Below, piece by piece: positions 17,501 to 26,538 of a DNA stretch of 64,000 nt; the stretch's first letter is position 1, and every line of letters starts with the position of its first letter. The notes below the pieces were generated by a model, which was given only the letters and a program-made list of their open reading frames with translations, was not told where the DNA came from and did no database searches. This DNA comes from Streptomyces umbrinus (lineage in GTDB: Bacteria > Actinomycetota > Actinomycetes > Streptomycetales > Streptomycetaceae): contig NZ_JAUSZI010000002.1 in the NCBI RefSeq assembly GCF_030817415.1, forward strand, positions 2,356,001 through 2,420,000. The letters are read 5' to 3'. The position numbers and the translations under genes are program-made.

Positions 17501-20500
17501 CCAAAGGCGGCGCTGTGCAAATGACAGCGCAAATTCTTCCGATGCCACGCGCTGGATGGCAGGTGGGCCGCACTTCTCTACAGCAGCCGACAGTTCAAAT
17601 GCCAACCCTGCAATTGTCGGAAATCTAAACAAATCACGAACCGGAACATTCGAGTTCAGAAATTTAGAAATTTGGTTGATGACTCGTGTTGCGAGGAGTG
17701 AGTGTCCGCCGAGGTCGAAGAAGTTGTCGTGGATGCCGATGCGGTCGATGCCGAGGACGTCGGACCAGATGTCGGCGATGGCGGTTTCGATCTCGTTGCG
17801 GGGGGCTGTGTAGGTGTCGGCGAGGTCGGGACGCTCACTTGGAGGCTTGGGCAGGGCTTTGCGGTCGATCTTGCCGTTGGGGGTGAGAGGCAGGGCCGGC
17901 AGGCTGACGAACCATCCGGGGACCATGTAGTCGGGAAGGGTGCGCTTGCACCAGGCACGCAGAGCGGGTGTGCCCGGGTCAGCGCCGGCGGTGGGTGCGA
18001 TGTAGGCGACGAGGCGCTTGTCACCGGAAGTGTCTTCGCGGACCATGACGACGGCGGCGGTGATCTGGTCATGCGAGGTGAGTACTGTCTCGATTTCTCC
18101 GAGTTCGATGCGCAGACCGCGGAGTTTGACCTGGTGGTCGACGCGTCCGACGAATTCGAGGTTCCCGTCGGGAAGCCAGCGGACACGGTCGCCGCTGCGG
18201 TAAAGGCGGGCGTGCGGGTCCGCGGAGAAGGGGTGCGGGACAAATTTCTCCCGGGTGAGCTCGGGCTGGTTCAGATAGCCACGTGCGAGGCCGACCCCAC
18301 CGATCCACAACTCGCCGGGGACCCCGATGGGTGCGAGCTGCCCGTACTCATCCATCACGTACACCTCAGTGTTCGCAATCGGACGCCCGATCGGCATCGT
18401 CAGGCCCTTGGAAGATCTCTCCCCCACCAGATACGAAGTCGCAATGACAGTCGTCTCCGCCGGTCCGTAGAGGTGGACCAACTGCTCCGGCCCATGCTCG
18501 CTTGCACCAAGTTCTACCGCGACGGCTTGGTCGACGAGCTCACCGCCATAAAGAATTCTTCTGACACCGGCGAACGCATCAGGGCGGTCCAGTATGTGCT
18601 GGTTAAAGAGCGCAGACGTCAGGAATAACACCGAAACGCGATGACTTCGCAAGGCAGCCTGTAAAGATGCGGAATTGAGTACTGTGTCCTTTTCCAGGAC
18701 AGCCACCGAGCCTCCAGCTACCAGGGGAGCCCAGCACTCGAATGTAAAGGCATCGAAGGAGGAGCTCGCGGCCTGGGCCACCACATCTTCCGAAGTTAGC
18801 GGGGCAAACCAGTTACTTCCCACGAGTCGGCAAATCGAGCGGTGCTCGATCATGACGCCCTTGGGTATCCCGGTGGAGCCGGAGGTATAGATGACATAGG
18901 CGAGAGCGTCGGGGGTCGCCTGCGGCCGCAGGTCGGCATCGGCGAGAGCGTCCAGAACCGGCCGGTCCCGGTCCATCAGCACGCACTCAACGCCGCTACC
19001 GGCAAACCGCTGGACCAGCGCCGCCTGGGTGACCATCAGTGACGCATGGGTGTCGCGAAGCATGAACTCCAGGCGCTGCTCGGGATAGTCGGGATCCATC
19101 GGCACGTAGGCCGCGCCAGCCTTCAGGATGCCGAGCAGCGCAATGATCATGTCCGGGCCGCGCTCCAGACACACCGCGACCAGACTCCCGGCACCCGCTC
19201 CCTGCCCCATCAGGTGACGAGCCAGCTGATTGGCCCGCGCGTTCAACTCCCGGTAGGTGAGCTGACTCTCCCCGCAGACCACCGCAACCGCACCCGGCAC
19301 CCGGGCCACCTGCCGCTCAACCAACTCATGCACCGTCAGCTCATCGGCAAAGACAACCGCCGTGTCATTCCACGCCCCCAGCAACAACTCCCGCTCCGCA
19401 GTACCAAGGACATCGATCTGGCTGATCGGCAGGTCCGGATCAGCAGCAACCCCCTCCAAAACCCTCACATATTGGTCCGCAAGGTTCCTGACAGTCGCCT
19501 TATCAAACAGCTCAGTAGAGTAGAGGACATCGCCATAAAATACACCCCTGTCGTCTTCACCGAGGAAGACCGAGAGGTCGAACTTTGCTATTTCGGAAGT
19601 GACTTTGACTGGATTTATCGTCAAACCGGGGAGGTCCCAACTTTCACTGCTTGCTTCATCGAAGGAGAATGTGTAATTGACGAGCGGAATGCGGCTTAAA
19701 TCCCGCTCGGGAGCCAAATCTTCAACGAGCAGATCGAACGCCAAGTCCTGATGAGAATATGCCTCCAGCGTCGTCTCCTTGACCTGTTCCAACAGATTAT
19801 TGAATGTCGGGTCCCCACCTAGGTTGGAACGAACTAGAAGGGTATTGACGAAGAAGCCGATCAGGTTTTCTACCTCAGGCTTGTTCCTCCCGGCAATGGG
19901 GGTTCCTACAGAAATGTCATAGCGCCCAGTCCATCGCTGCAGTACGATTTTGAAGGCTGCCAATGTCGCCATGAAAAGTGAAGCACCATGCCGGGCAGCG
20001 ACATCACGCAGGTCTGCAACTACCTTTGCCGGCACTTCGAATGACACACTGTCGCCTGCTCCCGAAGGTGCCGCAGGCCGAGGGTGGTCTGTTTGGAGCT
20101 CTACAGGCTCAAGGTCCGCAAGCTTCTCACGCCAGTAGGACAACTGGTGTTCTTGCACTGAACTAGAGAGCCACTGCCGCTGCCAGGATGCAAAGTCCGC
20201 ATATTGGATTTTGAGGTCAGGGAGTGCGACATTGTTCCCATAGATGCGTGCCGAATAAAAGGCGCGGAGATCCCTTGTCAGGACGTCCATAGACCATCCG
20301 TCAGCAACAATGTGGTGCAGCGACACCAATAGTAGGTACTCGTCAGGTGCCATCCGCACCAACTTGACGCGCAGCAAAGTTCCAGAAGACAAGTCAAAAG
20401 GTCGAGCTACTTCGGACGTAATTAGCTTTAAAGCCTCATCCATGCGGGACGCGCGACCCCCTGACAAGCGCATATCGATGACGGAAAACTCGAAGTTTGC

Positions 20501-20812
20501 TGCGCTGTCTACGATTTGAACCGGAGTTCCATTCTCAGATACTTCGAACCGCGTTCGCAGCGATTCATGCCGATTCACAAGGTCCTGGAATGCGCTTTTG
20601 AGAATCAGCACCTCAAGTTGTCCACGAAGCCTAAATACAGTCGGCATTGCGTAGTCGGCGCGCCCCGGATGGAGCTGATCCAAGAACCAAAGGCGCTGCT
20701 GAGCAAAGGACAGCGGAGCTGGCCCAGAGTCCTCTCGCGGAGAAATAACAGAACCCTCGCCTGCGCGATTCATTCGGGAAATCAGGAGCGTCTCAGCAGC
20801 TGCCTTGTCCAT
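14366..20812 (-). CDS. Dimodular NRPS, C-A-T-C-A-T(partial)
   Basis: About 2148 residues in this frame. Order: C (HHIVADGWSMD, ~166), A with code D-A-F-F-L-G-L-V-I-K, T (FDLGGHSLLATRV), C (HHIVADGWSLG), A with code D-A-F-F-L-G-L-T-F-K, then a T domain that reads NFFDLGGHS and loses frame. Codes of this kind (Phe at 239 and 278, Gly at 301) resemble branched-aliphatic ones such as Val/Ile/Leu. No epimerisation domain is present. Start ATG 20812 has a GGAG site at 5 nt and lies 22 bp after the previous NRPS stop; the upstream ATG 20881 would overlap that gene and has no better site. A single extra base at 14509 separates it from its T/TE end. Both A domains sit in 1.7-kb repeats. Confidence 0.9.
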   Translation of the reverse strand: MDKAAAETLLISRMNRAGEGSVISPREDSGPAPLSFAQQRLWFLDQLHPGRADYAMPTVFRLRGQLEVLILKSAFQDLVNRHESLRTRFEVSENGTPVQIVDSAANFEFSVIDMRLSGGRASRMDEALKLITSEVARPFDLSSGTLLRVKLVRMAPDEYLLLVSLHHIVADGWSMDVLTRDLRAFYSARIYGNNVALPDLKIQYADFASWQRQWLSSSVQEHQLSYWREKLADLEPVELQTDHPRPAAPSGAGDSVSFEVPAKVVADLRDVAARHGASLFMATLAAFKIVLQRWTGRYDISVGTPIAGRNKPEVENLIGFFVNTLLVRSNLGGDPTFNNLLEQVKETTLEAYSHQDLAFDLLVEDLAPERDLSRIPLVNYTFSFDEASSESWDLPGLTINPVKVTSEIAKFDLSVFLGEDDRGVFYGDVLYSTELFDKATVRNLADQYVRVLEGVAADPDLPISQIDVLGTAERELLLGAWNDTAVVFADELTVHELVERQVARVPGAVAVVCGESQLTYRELNARANQLARHLMGQGAGAGSLVAVCLERGPDMIIALLGILKAGAAYVPMDPDYPEQRLEFMLRDTHASLMVTQAALVQRFAGSGVECVLMDRDRPVLDALADADLRPQATPDALAYVIYTSGSTGIPKGVMIEHRSICRLVGSNWFAPLTSEDVVAQAASSSFDAFTFECWAPLVAGGSVAVLEKDTVLNSASLQAALRSHRVSVLFLTSALFNQHILDRPDAFAGVRRILYGGELVDQAVAVELGASEHGPEQLVHLYGPAETTVIATSYLVGERSSKGLTMPIGRPIANTEVYVMDEYGQLAPIGVPGELWIGGVGLARGYLNQPELTREKFVPHPFSADPHARLYRSGDRVRWLPDGNLEFVGRVDHQVKLRGLRIELGEIETVLTSHDQITAAVVMVREDTSGDKRLVAYIAPTAGADPGTPALRAWCKRTLPDYMVPGWFVSLPALPLTPNGKIDRKALPKPPSERPDLADTYTAPRNEIETAIADIWSDVLGIDRIGIHDNFFDLGGHSLLATRVINQISKFLNSNVPVRDLFRFPTIAGLAFELSAAVEKCGPPAIQRVASEEFALSFAQRRLWFLDQLEPGSPEYIIPMGFQIKGNLEIDALETALSNLVARHETLRTKFVRGSNGEPIQVVDAPWHVEISLLDLSAVPDDRTRATEARAAVDAEASKSFDLTSGRLLRSMAVRLAGSEWWLTISLHHIVADGWSLGVLTRELEALYEDALTGAAARLTELPVQYKDFAAWQNEWLSGSTLERHLAYWQEELTDLEPLELPTDRTRPPIRSKAGGEVSFVVPTSVAVKLRTVALERGASLFMVSLAVLQVVLSRWSGQHDISVATPISGRNQVEVENLVGFFVNTLIIRSDLSGNPTFGEFLEQVKETTLQAYTHQDLPYQKLVEALAPDRDLTLAPLVQTTFALQNGNQGKWVLGDLDISPLELTTHTSKFDLSVFLTEREDGEIVGNVEYSTELFDRATIERLMKNFVAALQCVADRPTVPLGSIDILSAAERELLLGAWNDTAVVFADELTVHELVERQVARVPGAVAVVCGESQLTYRELNARANQLARHLMGQGAGAGSLVAVCLERGPDMIIALLGILKAGAAYVPMDPDYPEQRLEFMLRDTHASLMVTQAALVQRFAGSGVECVLMDRDRPVLDALADADLRPQATPDALAYVIYTSGSTGIPKGVMIEHRSICRLVGSNWFAPLTSEDVVAQAASSSFDAFTFECWAPLVAGGSVAVLEKDTVLNSASLQAALRSHRVSVLFLTSALFNQHILDRPDAFAGVRRILYGGELVDQAVAVELGASEHGPEQLVHLYGPTETTTFATSYLVGERSSKGLTMPIGRPIANTEVYVMDEYGQLAPIGVPGELWIGGVGLARGYLNQPELTREKFVPHPFSADPHARLYRSGDRVRWLPDGNLEFVGRVDHQVKLRGLRIELGEIETVLTSHDQITAAVVMVREDTSGDKRLVAYIAPTAGADPGTPALRAWCKRTLPDYMVPGWFVSLPALPLTPNGKIDRKALPKPPSERPDLADTYTAPRNEIETAIADIWSDVLGIDRIGIHDNFFDLGGHSLRAVAVRDSSTGCRHRRVGTPGHAAQVHRGDRRGRHGATVFIAGGLDP
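14510..16213. repeat. NRPS repeat block, module 3 copy (1704 bp)
   Basis: Pairs base for base with 17696-19399 (offset 3186). By eye the only clear differences are five substitutions between 15257 and 15274. The block covers nearly the whole adenylation domain and the first part of the carrier domain, ending within the GGHS serine region. Its left edge at 14510 coincides with the frameshift base at 14509. Confidence 0.85.
17670..19458. repeat. NRPS repeat block, module 2 copy (1789 bp)
   Basis: Shares its full outline with 20980-22762. The exception is an internal unrelated segment (18392-18833 here, 21702-22137 in the other copy). It covers the C-A linker, adenylation domain and carrier domain. 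Confidence 0.85.
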
Positions 20813-20834
20813 ACTTACTCCGCTCTTGCGGTAA

Positions 20835-23800
20835 CTAATAATTTCCGGATCCATCATCGTTGACGAAATGATCCGCTTCACTGCTCGAAATGAGATCCAA
20901 AAGCTTTTGCACCAGTGAGCCCACGGTTGGGGCCAGGAAGAATTCCTTCAAGGAAATATTCAGGCCTGTGAGGAACTCGATTTGGTTGATGACTCGTGTT
21001 GCGAGGAGTGAGTGTCCGCCGAGGTCGAAGAAGTTGTCGTGGATGCCGATGCGGTCGATGCCGAGGACGTCGGACCAGATGTCGGCGATGGCGGTTTCGA
21101 TCTCGTTGCGGGGGGCTGTGTAGGTGTCGGCGAGGTCGGGACGCTCACTTGGAGGCTTGGGCAGGGCTTTGCGGTCGATCTTGCCGTTGGGGGTGAGAGG
21201 CAGGGCCGGCAGGCTGACGAACCATCCGGGGACCATGTAGTCGGGAAGGGTGCGCTTGCACCAGGCACGCAGAGCGGGTGTGCCCGGGTCAGCGCCGGCG
21301 GTGGGTGCGATGTAGGCGACGAGGCGCTTGTCACCGGAAGTGTCTTCGCGGACCATGACGACGGCGGCGGTGATCTGGTCATGCGAGGTGAGTACTGTCT
21401 CGATTTCTCCGAGTTCGATGCGCAGACCGCGGAGTTTGACTTGGTGGTCGACGCGTCCGACGAATTCGAGGTTCCCGTCGGGAAGCCAGCGGACACGGTC
21501 GCCGCTGCGGTAAAGGCGGGCGTGCGGGTCCGCGGAGAAGGGGTGCGGGACAAATTTCTCCCGGGTGAGCTCGGGCTGGTTCAGATAGCCACGTGCGAGG
21601 CCGACCCCACCGATCCACAACTCGCCGGGGACCCCGATGGGTGCGAGCTGCCCGTACTCATCCATCACGTACACCTCAGTGTTCGCAATCGGACGCCCGA
21701 TGAGAGCTGCAGGGGCTCCTTGAGTAATGAGGTGAGAGGTAGAAGTAATAGTGGTCTCAGTCGGTCCGTATGTGTTGTGAATGGGGATGACCGTGTGTTT
21801 GAACCACTCGCCGAGGAGGTCTTCCGATATTTGTTCACCACCGAGGACCATGAGACGGAAAGCTGAGCCCAGTCCGGGGTCGGCCGCGAGGTGGGGGATG
21901 ATCTGCTGCCAGAGCGACGGGGTGAGATCAGCGACGGTAATCCCGTTGTCATGAATCTCTCGGACGATCCGGGCTGGTGTCCACTTGTCGCTGTCGCGCA
22001 GGACGATACAGCCGCCGGACATGAGGGTGGGGTAAATCTGTTCGGCCGCAGCATCGAAGCTGACCGAGGCGAATTGGAGGGTCCGGTCGCTGCCGCCCAG
22101 TGCGTATTTACGCCGCATCTCCTGGAGGCGGTTGCTCATCGAGCGGTGCTCGATCATGACGCCCTTGGGTATCCCGGTGGAGCCGGAGGTATAGATGACA
22201 TAGGCGAGAGCGTCGGGGGTCGCCTGCGGCCGCAGGTCGGCATCGGCGAGAGCGTCCAGAACCGGCCGGTCCCGGTCCATCAGCACGCACTCAACGCCGC
22301 TACCGGCAAACCGCTGGACCAGCGCCGCCTGGGTGACCATCAGTGACGCATGGGTGTCGCGAAGCATGAACTCCAGGCGCTGCTCGGGATAGTCGGGATC
22401 CATCGGCACGTAGGCCGCGCCAGCCTTCAGGATGCCGAGCAGCGCAATGATCATGTCCGGGCCGCGCTCCAGACACACCGCGACCAGACTCCCGGCACCC
22501 GCTCCCTGCCCCATCAGGTGACGAGCCAGCTGATTGGCCCGCGCGTTCAACTCCCGGTAGGTGAGCTGACTCTCCCCGCAGACCACCGCAACCGCACCCG
22601 GCACCCGGGCCACCTGCCGCTCAACCAACTCATGCACCGTCAGCTCATCGGCAAAGACAACCGCCGTGTCATTCCACGCCCCCAGCAACAACTCCCGCTC
22701 CGCAGTACCAAGGACATCGATCTGGCTGATCGGCAGGTCCGGATCAGCAGCAACCCCCTCCAGTAAACGGACTAGCCGCTCAGCGATAACCATCACCGTC
22801 GAATGATCGAAGAGCTCCGAACGGTACTGGATGTGCGCGCTGATACCGGCCGGCTGCCGGTCCGACGTGAACGTCTCCGCCATACCCACATCGAGGTCAA
22901 ACTTCGCAGTACCAGTACCGACGTCGTGCCAGGTGGTGCTGAGATTTGCAAAGCTAGGATGTTCGCCTTCGGCGTTCTGAAAGGTGAACATGACTTGAAA
23001 GAGGGGATGGCGGGCCGAGGTACGGGTCGGATTGAACTCCTCGACCAGCCGCTCGAAGGGGGTGTCCTGGTTAGCGTAAGCGCCCAAATCGGTGGACCGG
23101 ACTCGCTCCAGCAGTCGACGGAAGCTCGGGTCTCCGGAGGTATCGGTCCGTAGCACCAGAGTGTTGACGAAGAAACCGATCAAATCTTCCAGGGCCTCGT
23201 CGGTACGGCCGGCGATCACGGACCCGATTGGGATGTCCGTGCCACTGCCCAGCCGGGTCAGCAACGCAGCGAGAGCAGCCTGCATCACCATGAACATGGT
23301 CGACTGGCTCTCACCCGCCAGACTCGCCAGACTCACATGCACGTCTGAGGGAATACAAAAATTATGGATACCGCCGACGTCGCTTGCCACCGCCGAACGC
23401 GGCCGATCCAGCGGCAGCTGAAGCTCCTCGGAGAGACCCTCCAGCTGCGCACGCCAGTACTCAAACTGGTGCGCCCCAACACTGCCAGCGTCACCCCTAT
23501 CACCCAGCAACTCACGCTGCCACAGCGTGTAGTCAGAGTACTGGACCGGTAGCGGCGCCCACTGCGGGGCCGCTCCACCCAGACGGGAGTTGTACGCCTC
23601 CGCCAAGTCACGGCGCATCGGGCCCATTGACCATCCATCACCCGCAATGTGGTGCAGAAGCAGAAGCAGCACATGCTCCTCAGGAGCAGTGCGGAACAAA
23701 TGCGCCCGGAGAGGGATTTCCCGCGCCAGATCGAAGGCGTAACGCGCGGCCTCAGCCGCCCGGGAACCCACCTCCCCTGCCGCCACCTCGACATATTCCA

Positions 23801-24038
23801 CAAGCACCCTCACCTCACCAGTCGGCGTTACCCGCTGATAAGGCTCCCCCCTCACCGACGGGAACACCGTCCGCAGACTCTCATGGCGCGCCACGAGATC
23901 ACCAAGGGCCGCCCGCAGAGCCTCTACGTCGAGCTGCCCCGATAATCGAAGCAAGACCGGCTCGTTGTAAGTCGCACTCTCCCCTTCAAGCTGCCCCGTG
24001 AACCACAGGCGACGCTGAGCAAACGACAACGGAATCAT
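20835..24038 (-). CDS. Monomodular NRPS, C-A-T, predicted lysine-like substrate
   Basis: 1067 residues: C domain 1-440 (HHIAGDGWSMG at ~129), A ~450-955 ([42 protein letters not shown]), T ~970-1045 (NFFDLGGHSLLATRV). The hand-aligned code is D-A-E-D-V-G-T-I-T-K. Acidic residues at 239 (Glu) and 278 (Asp) are a known feature of pockets for basic side chains such as lysine or beta-lysine. This fits the lysA/dapC/dapD genes in the same cluster. Because it starts with a C domain, it probably accepts the N-methylated residue from the A-MT-T protein. Start ATG 24038 has a strong GGAGGG site. It is the first gene of the cluster in the direction of transcription. Confidence 0.92.
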   Translation of the reverse strand: MIPLSFAQRRLWFTGQLEGESATYNEPVLLRLSGQLDVEALRAALGDLVARHESLRTVFPSVRGEPYQRVTPTGEVRVLVEYVEVAAGEVGSRAAEAARYAFDLAREIPLRAHLFRTAPEEHVLLLLLHHIAGDGWSMGPMRRDLAEAYNSRLGGAAPQWAPLPVQYSDYTLWQRELLGDRGDAGSVGAHQFEYWRAQLEGLSEELQLPLDRPRSAVASDVGGIHNFCIPSDVHVSLASLAGESQSTMFMVMQAALAALLTRLGSGTDIPIGSVIAGRTDEALEDLIGFFVNTLVLRTDTSGDPSFRRLLERVRSTDLGAYANQDTPFERLVEEFNPTRTSARHPLFQVMFTFQNAEGEHPSFANLSTTWHDVGTGTAKFDLDVGMAETFTSDRQPAGISAHIQYRSELFDHSTVMVIAERLVRLLEGVAADPDLPISQIDVLGTAERELLLGAWNDTAVVFADELTVHELVERQVARVPGAVAVVCGESQLTYRELNARANQLARHLMGQGAGAGSLVAVCLERGPDMIIALLGILKAGAAYVPMDPDYPEQRLEFMLRDTHASLMVTQAALVQRFAGSGVECVLMDRDRPVLDALADADLRPQATPDALAYVIYTSGSTGIPKGVMIEHRSMSNRLQEMRRKYALGGSDRTLQFASVSFDAAAEQIYPTLMSGGCIVLRDSDKWTPARIVREIHDNGITVADLTPSLWQQIIPHLAADPGLGSAFRLMVLGGEQISEDLLGEWFKHTVIPIHNTYGPTETTITSTSHLITQGAPAALIGRPIANTEVYVMDEYGQLAPIGVPGELWIGGVGLARGYLNQPELTREKFVPHPFSADPHARLYRSGDRVRWLPDGNLEFVGRVDHQVKLRGLRIELGEIETVLTSHDQITAAVVMVREDTSGDKRLVAYIAPTAGADPGTPALRAWCKRTLPDYMVPGWFVSLPALPLTPNGKIDRKALPKPPSERPDLADTYTAPRNEIETAIADIWSDVLGIDRIGIHDNFFDLGGHSLLATRVINQIEFLTGLNISLKEFFLAPTVGSLVQKLLDLISSSEADHFVNDDGSGNY
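20980..22762. repeat. NRPS repeat block, module 1 copy with a swapped core (1783 bp)
   Basis: Outer parts 20980-21701 and 22138-22762 match 17670-18391 and 18834-19458 almost perfectly (one substitution noted near 21441). The middle 436 bp is unrelated to the 442 bp at the same place in the other modules. The middle encodes the substrate-pocket part of the A domain. Confidence 0.85.
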
Positions 24039-24717
24039 GAATTCCCTCCCTCAATCGCATGTGCTGCAGCATCGGACGTAATTTTTTCGCTGGCCTGGGA
24101 CGCCGTACCGGCTACAGCACCGTCGGCTCCGACATCTAATATGGGAGGTGAGTTGTGATCCTCGGACTTACCACGAGGACACCATTGCCGTTTGTGTTCG
24201 GTAGACAAGCGGTCTCCGTGCACGCTCGCGCCGACGACTGCCGCGCCACCACCTGGATTGTCGCGCGTGTCGCAAAGCGATGCGGAGGCGGCCATGGGAG
24301 ATGCGCAACGATTGGACTGCCGGGGTCCTCCGGGCAGTGAGTGCGAACGCGTGACTTGGGGCGCTCTAGCGGGCACCGCGCCACGCCGACGTGATGCTGT
24401 GGACGAACGCCCGGTCCGACCGATGCTCGGCCGCCGACTTCGCGCTGGCAGGCGGGTCAATTGCCGCAGCTCTGCGTGTCGGTGCACTCTTCCAGCGAGC
24501 CATGCATGCTGGTCTAACGTGATCCAGCTGTTGGGCATGTCATCGACCCCGCGTGTGTTGGGCTCAGTGCAGTGTGCACATTACGCTTGGCGATCCTTTG
24601 CCGCGGGCTGCTGTGACAGAGATCACTCTTCCGTCGCGTCCGACTGGATATGCCTTCTACGCCTCGGTGTTCGTCCGTGGCGCAGCCATGGTCGTATCGG
24701 TCGTTCAAAACCCTTAG
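24039..24717. other. Upstream region of the NRPS cluster
   Basis: No supported gene over 679 bp. A minus frame from 24538 ends in an ATGA overlap with the NRPS start, but its translation has low-complexity, non-protein character and no ribosome site. The cluster promoter should lie here. I saw no confident -35/-10 pair or operator. The IS5 element begins directly at the far edge. Confidence 0.4.
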
Positions 24718-24790
24718 AGCTCGTAACACGATCTTGTTGCGGTGCGCTGATTGGGCGTGACCAGTAAGACGATTCCATCGTTCGTGAGGT

Positions 24791-25740
24791 GTGAGGAACC
24801 GGCCGTGGATCGTGGACGACGACTTGTGGGCGCTGATCGGGCCGCTGCTGCCGCCGTGGCCGCAGAAGGCGCCTGGTCCGAAGCCGATGGACGACCGGCT
24901 CTGCTTGCAGGGCATCTTGTACGTCCTCTACAACGACGTGAGCTGGCAACTGCTGCCGCTGGAGTTGGGGTTCGGCTTCGGTCAGACCTGCTGGCGCCGA
25001 CTCGGCCGGTGGCATGAGGCCGGTGTCTTCGACCGGTTGCACCGCCTTCTGCTCGCCGAGCTGCACGCGGCCGGCGAGCTGGACTGGTCGCGGGCCTGCG
25101 TGGATGCCTCCCACATCCGCGCCAAAAAGGGGGCGAAGGCACCGGTCCGTCACCGGTCGACCGCGGGAAGACAGGCAGTAAGCACCATCTGATCTGCGAT
25201 GGGAAGGGCACCCCGTTCAAGGTCATCACTACCGCCGCCAACGTCAACGACATCACCCAGACCCTGACCCTGGTCGACGGCATCCCGCCCGTGGCTGGCA
25301 AGCCCGGCCGTCCACGCCATCGGCCCGATGCCCTGCTCGGCGACAAAGGCTACGACAGCAACCCCAACCGCCGCGAGCTGCGCAGACGCCGGATCCTTCC
25401 GGTGATCTCCCGCAAGGGCGTCCCCAACATCAAGGACCTAAGAGTTGTCCCGCATCTCGACGAAGGCGCCAGCGTGTCACCGTAGCCGTATCGACTTGTC
25501 CGGTTATGGCCCAACTCATGGTCTCAACAGCGACCCACCCAATCGGGTCGAACCGGACCCTGGTCAGGGGTCCAAGGAGTTACGGGACAGCGCTTAGGAA
25601 AGCTCCGTTACGTCGTGGAGCAGACCTTCTCGCTCCTGCATCACTTCAAACGCCTGGCCGTCCGCTGGGAGCGCCGCCTCGCCCTGCATGACGCCCTCGT
25701 ATCCCTTGCCTGCAGCCTCATCTGCTGGAGACGCCTCAAG
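24791..25740 (+). pseudogene. IS5-family transposase (orfA/orfB by -1 frameshift), interrupted
   Basis: DDE transposase of the two-frame IS427 type. OrfA starts at GTG 24791 with RNRPWIVDDDLWALIGPLLP and runs to ACVDASHIRAKKG, including the first catalytic Asp. At A5G5 (25124-25133) a -1 slip leads into orfB: TGPSPVDRGKTGSKHHLICD, ALLGDKGYDSNPNRREL (second Asp) and ISRKGVPNIKD. The frame then enters a MITE with an in-frame TAG and resumes at LGKLRYVVEQTFSLLHHFKR (catalytic Glu) and ACSLICWRRLK. The normal stop after this point is missing because foreign sequence follows. Inactive as it stands, though removal of the insertion would restore orfB. Confidence 0.8.
25441..25596. mobile_element. 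MITE-like 154-bp insertion with TA duplication
   Basis: Ends are imperfect inverted repeats: AGAGTTGTCCCG on the left and, reading inward from the right, AGCGCTGTCCCG. TA at 25439-25440 is repeated at 25595-25596. Removing the element plus one TA (156 bp, 52 codons) joins ...NIKDL to GKLRYVVEQTF exactly as in intact IS5 transposases. No coding capacity. TA duplication suggests mobilisation by an IS630/Tc1-type transposase. Confidence 0.7.
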
Positions 25741-25768
25741 AGGTCCTGTCCAGATCGCCCACGAGCTG

Positions 25769-26538
25769 CTATGCCTGGAAGACCGCGATCTGGTCCGGTA
25801 CCGAGAACTCTGAAGCACAGTCCGGACACGTCGTGCGGCCGAACAGATGGGTCAGATGGTCTGCGGCCGCTGACTGCCCGGCCCTGACGGCCAGACCGTG
25901 CAGCCGAGACGCCGGCGGCGGCAGGTTCGCGGGGGCCGCCGGGCGGACCCCGGTGAGTATAGGTCCCTCGCGGCCGACAACCCGAAAACGCGCGTTCGGG
26001 TCCCGAAGGCGAGTGCCTTGGAGCCTGTAGGAGAGGTCGATCTCCAAGCTCCCTGCGCAGGAGGGGCACACCACGGGGTACTCACCGCGGCGCAAGTTGC
26101 GCCTCCATATGGGCACCCCCTCGAAAGCCAGGAGGTGCTCCAGCCAGTACAGAAAGTCGTCTTCATCGCCCTCGAAGGGCCTTGCCATCACCTGGTTCTG
26201 CGTCAGCTGGTGCAGCTCGTTGATCGCAGACGGGTAGCGAGCTTGGACTAACCGGGCTCGTGAAGCTGCTGCTCCTCGACGAGGATGCGGCCGGCCAGCC
26301 CAAGGGCCTGCCAACGACCGCCCGGCTTGCGACCGGTGGCGATGTCTGCCAAAACGGGCAGGGCGGCAAAGCTGGCCGTATACACCGAGCCCTGGTGGTA
26401 GAGGGAAGCCCACAGCTCCTCCCACGCCACGTCAGCCAGCTCAGGATCACCGACCTCGTCAAAGAGCCGTGGTAGGTCGGATGCGGATCCATAGGCGTGC
26501 TTCAGACGGGACCAGTCCAGGATCATGCCCGCAATCAT
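25769..26538 (-). pseudogene. Passenger gene in the IS5 element: helical-repeat/zinc-ribbon hypothetical protein, frameshifted
   Basis: Two minus frames join into one protein of ~250 residues. The first (from ATG 26538) reads ILDWSRLKHAYGSASDLPRL, WEELWASLYHQGSVYTASFA and ALPVLADIATG, resembling short HEAT-like repeat proteins of Streptomyces. After a frame change near 26250 the second continues RYPSAINELHQLTQNQVMAR, then CPSCAGSLEIDLSYRL and TTCPDCASEFSVPDQI, two CxxC pairs that could form a zinc ribbon. Function unknown. It is oriented against the transposase and lies inside the element's inverted repeats, so it travelled with the IS or was trapped between IS ends. Confidence 0.5.

Noticed and set aside
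14510..22762. Large direct repeats as a possible transposon or tandem plasmid integration
   Set aside because: The repeats coincide with adenylation and carrier domains of successive NRPS modules, so module duplication or conversion explains them.
24035..24538. 167-codon minus frame overlapping the NRPS start by ATGA
   Set aside because: Composition is not protein-like and there is no ribosome site; treated as leader or intergenic DNA.
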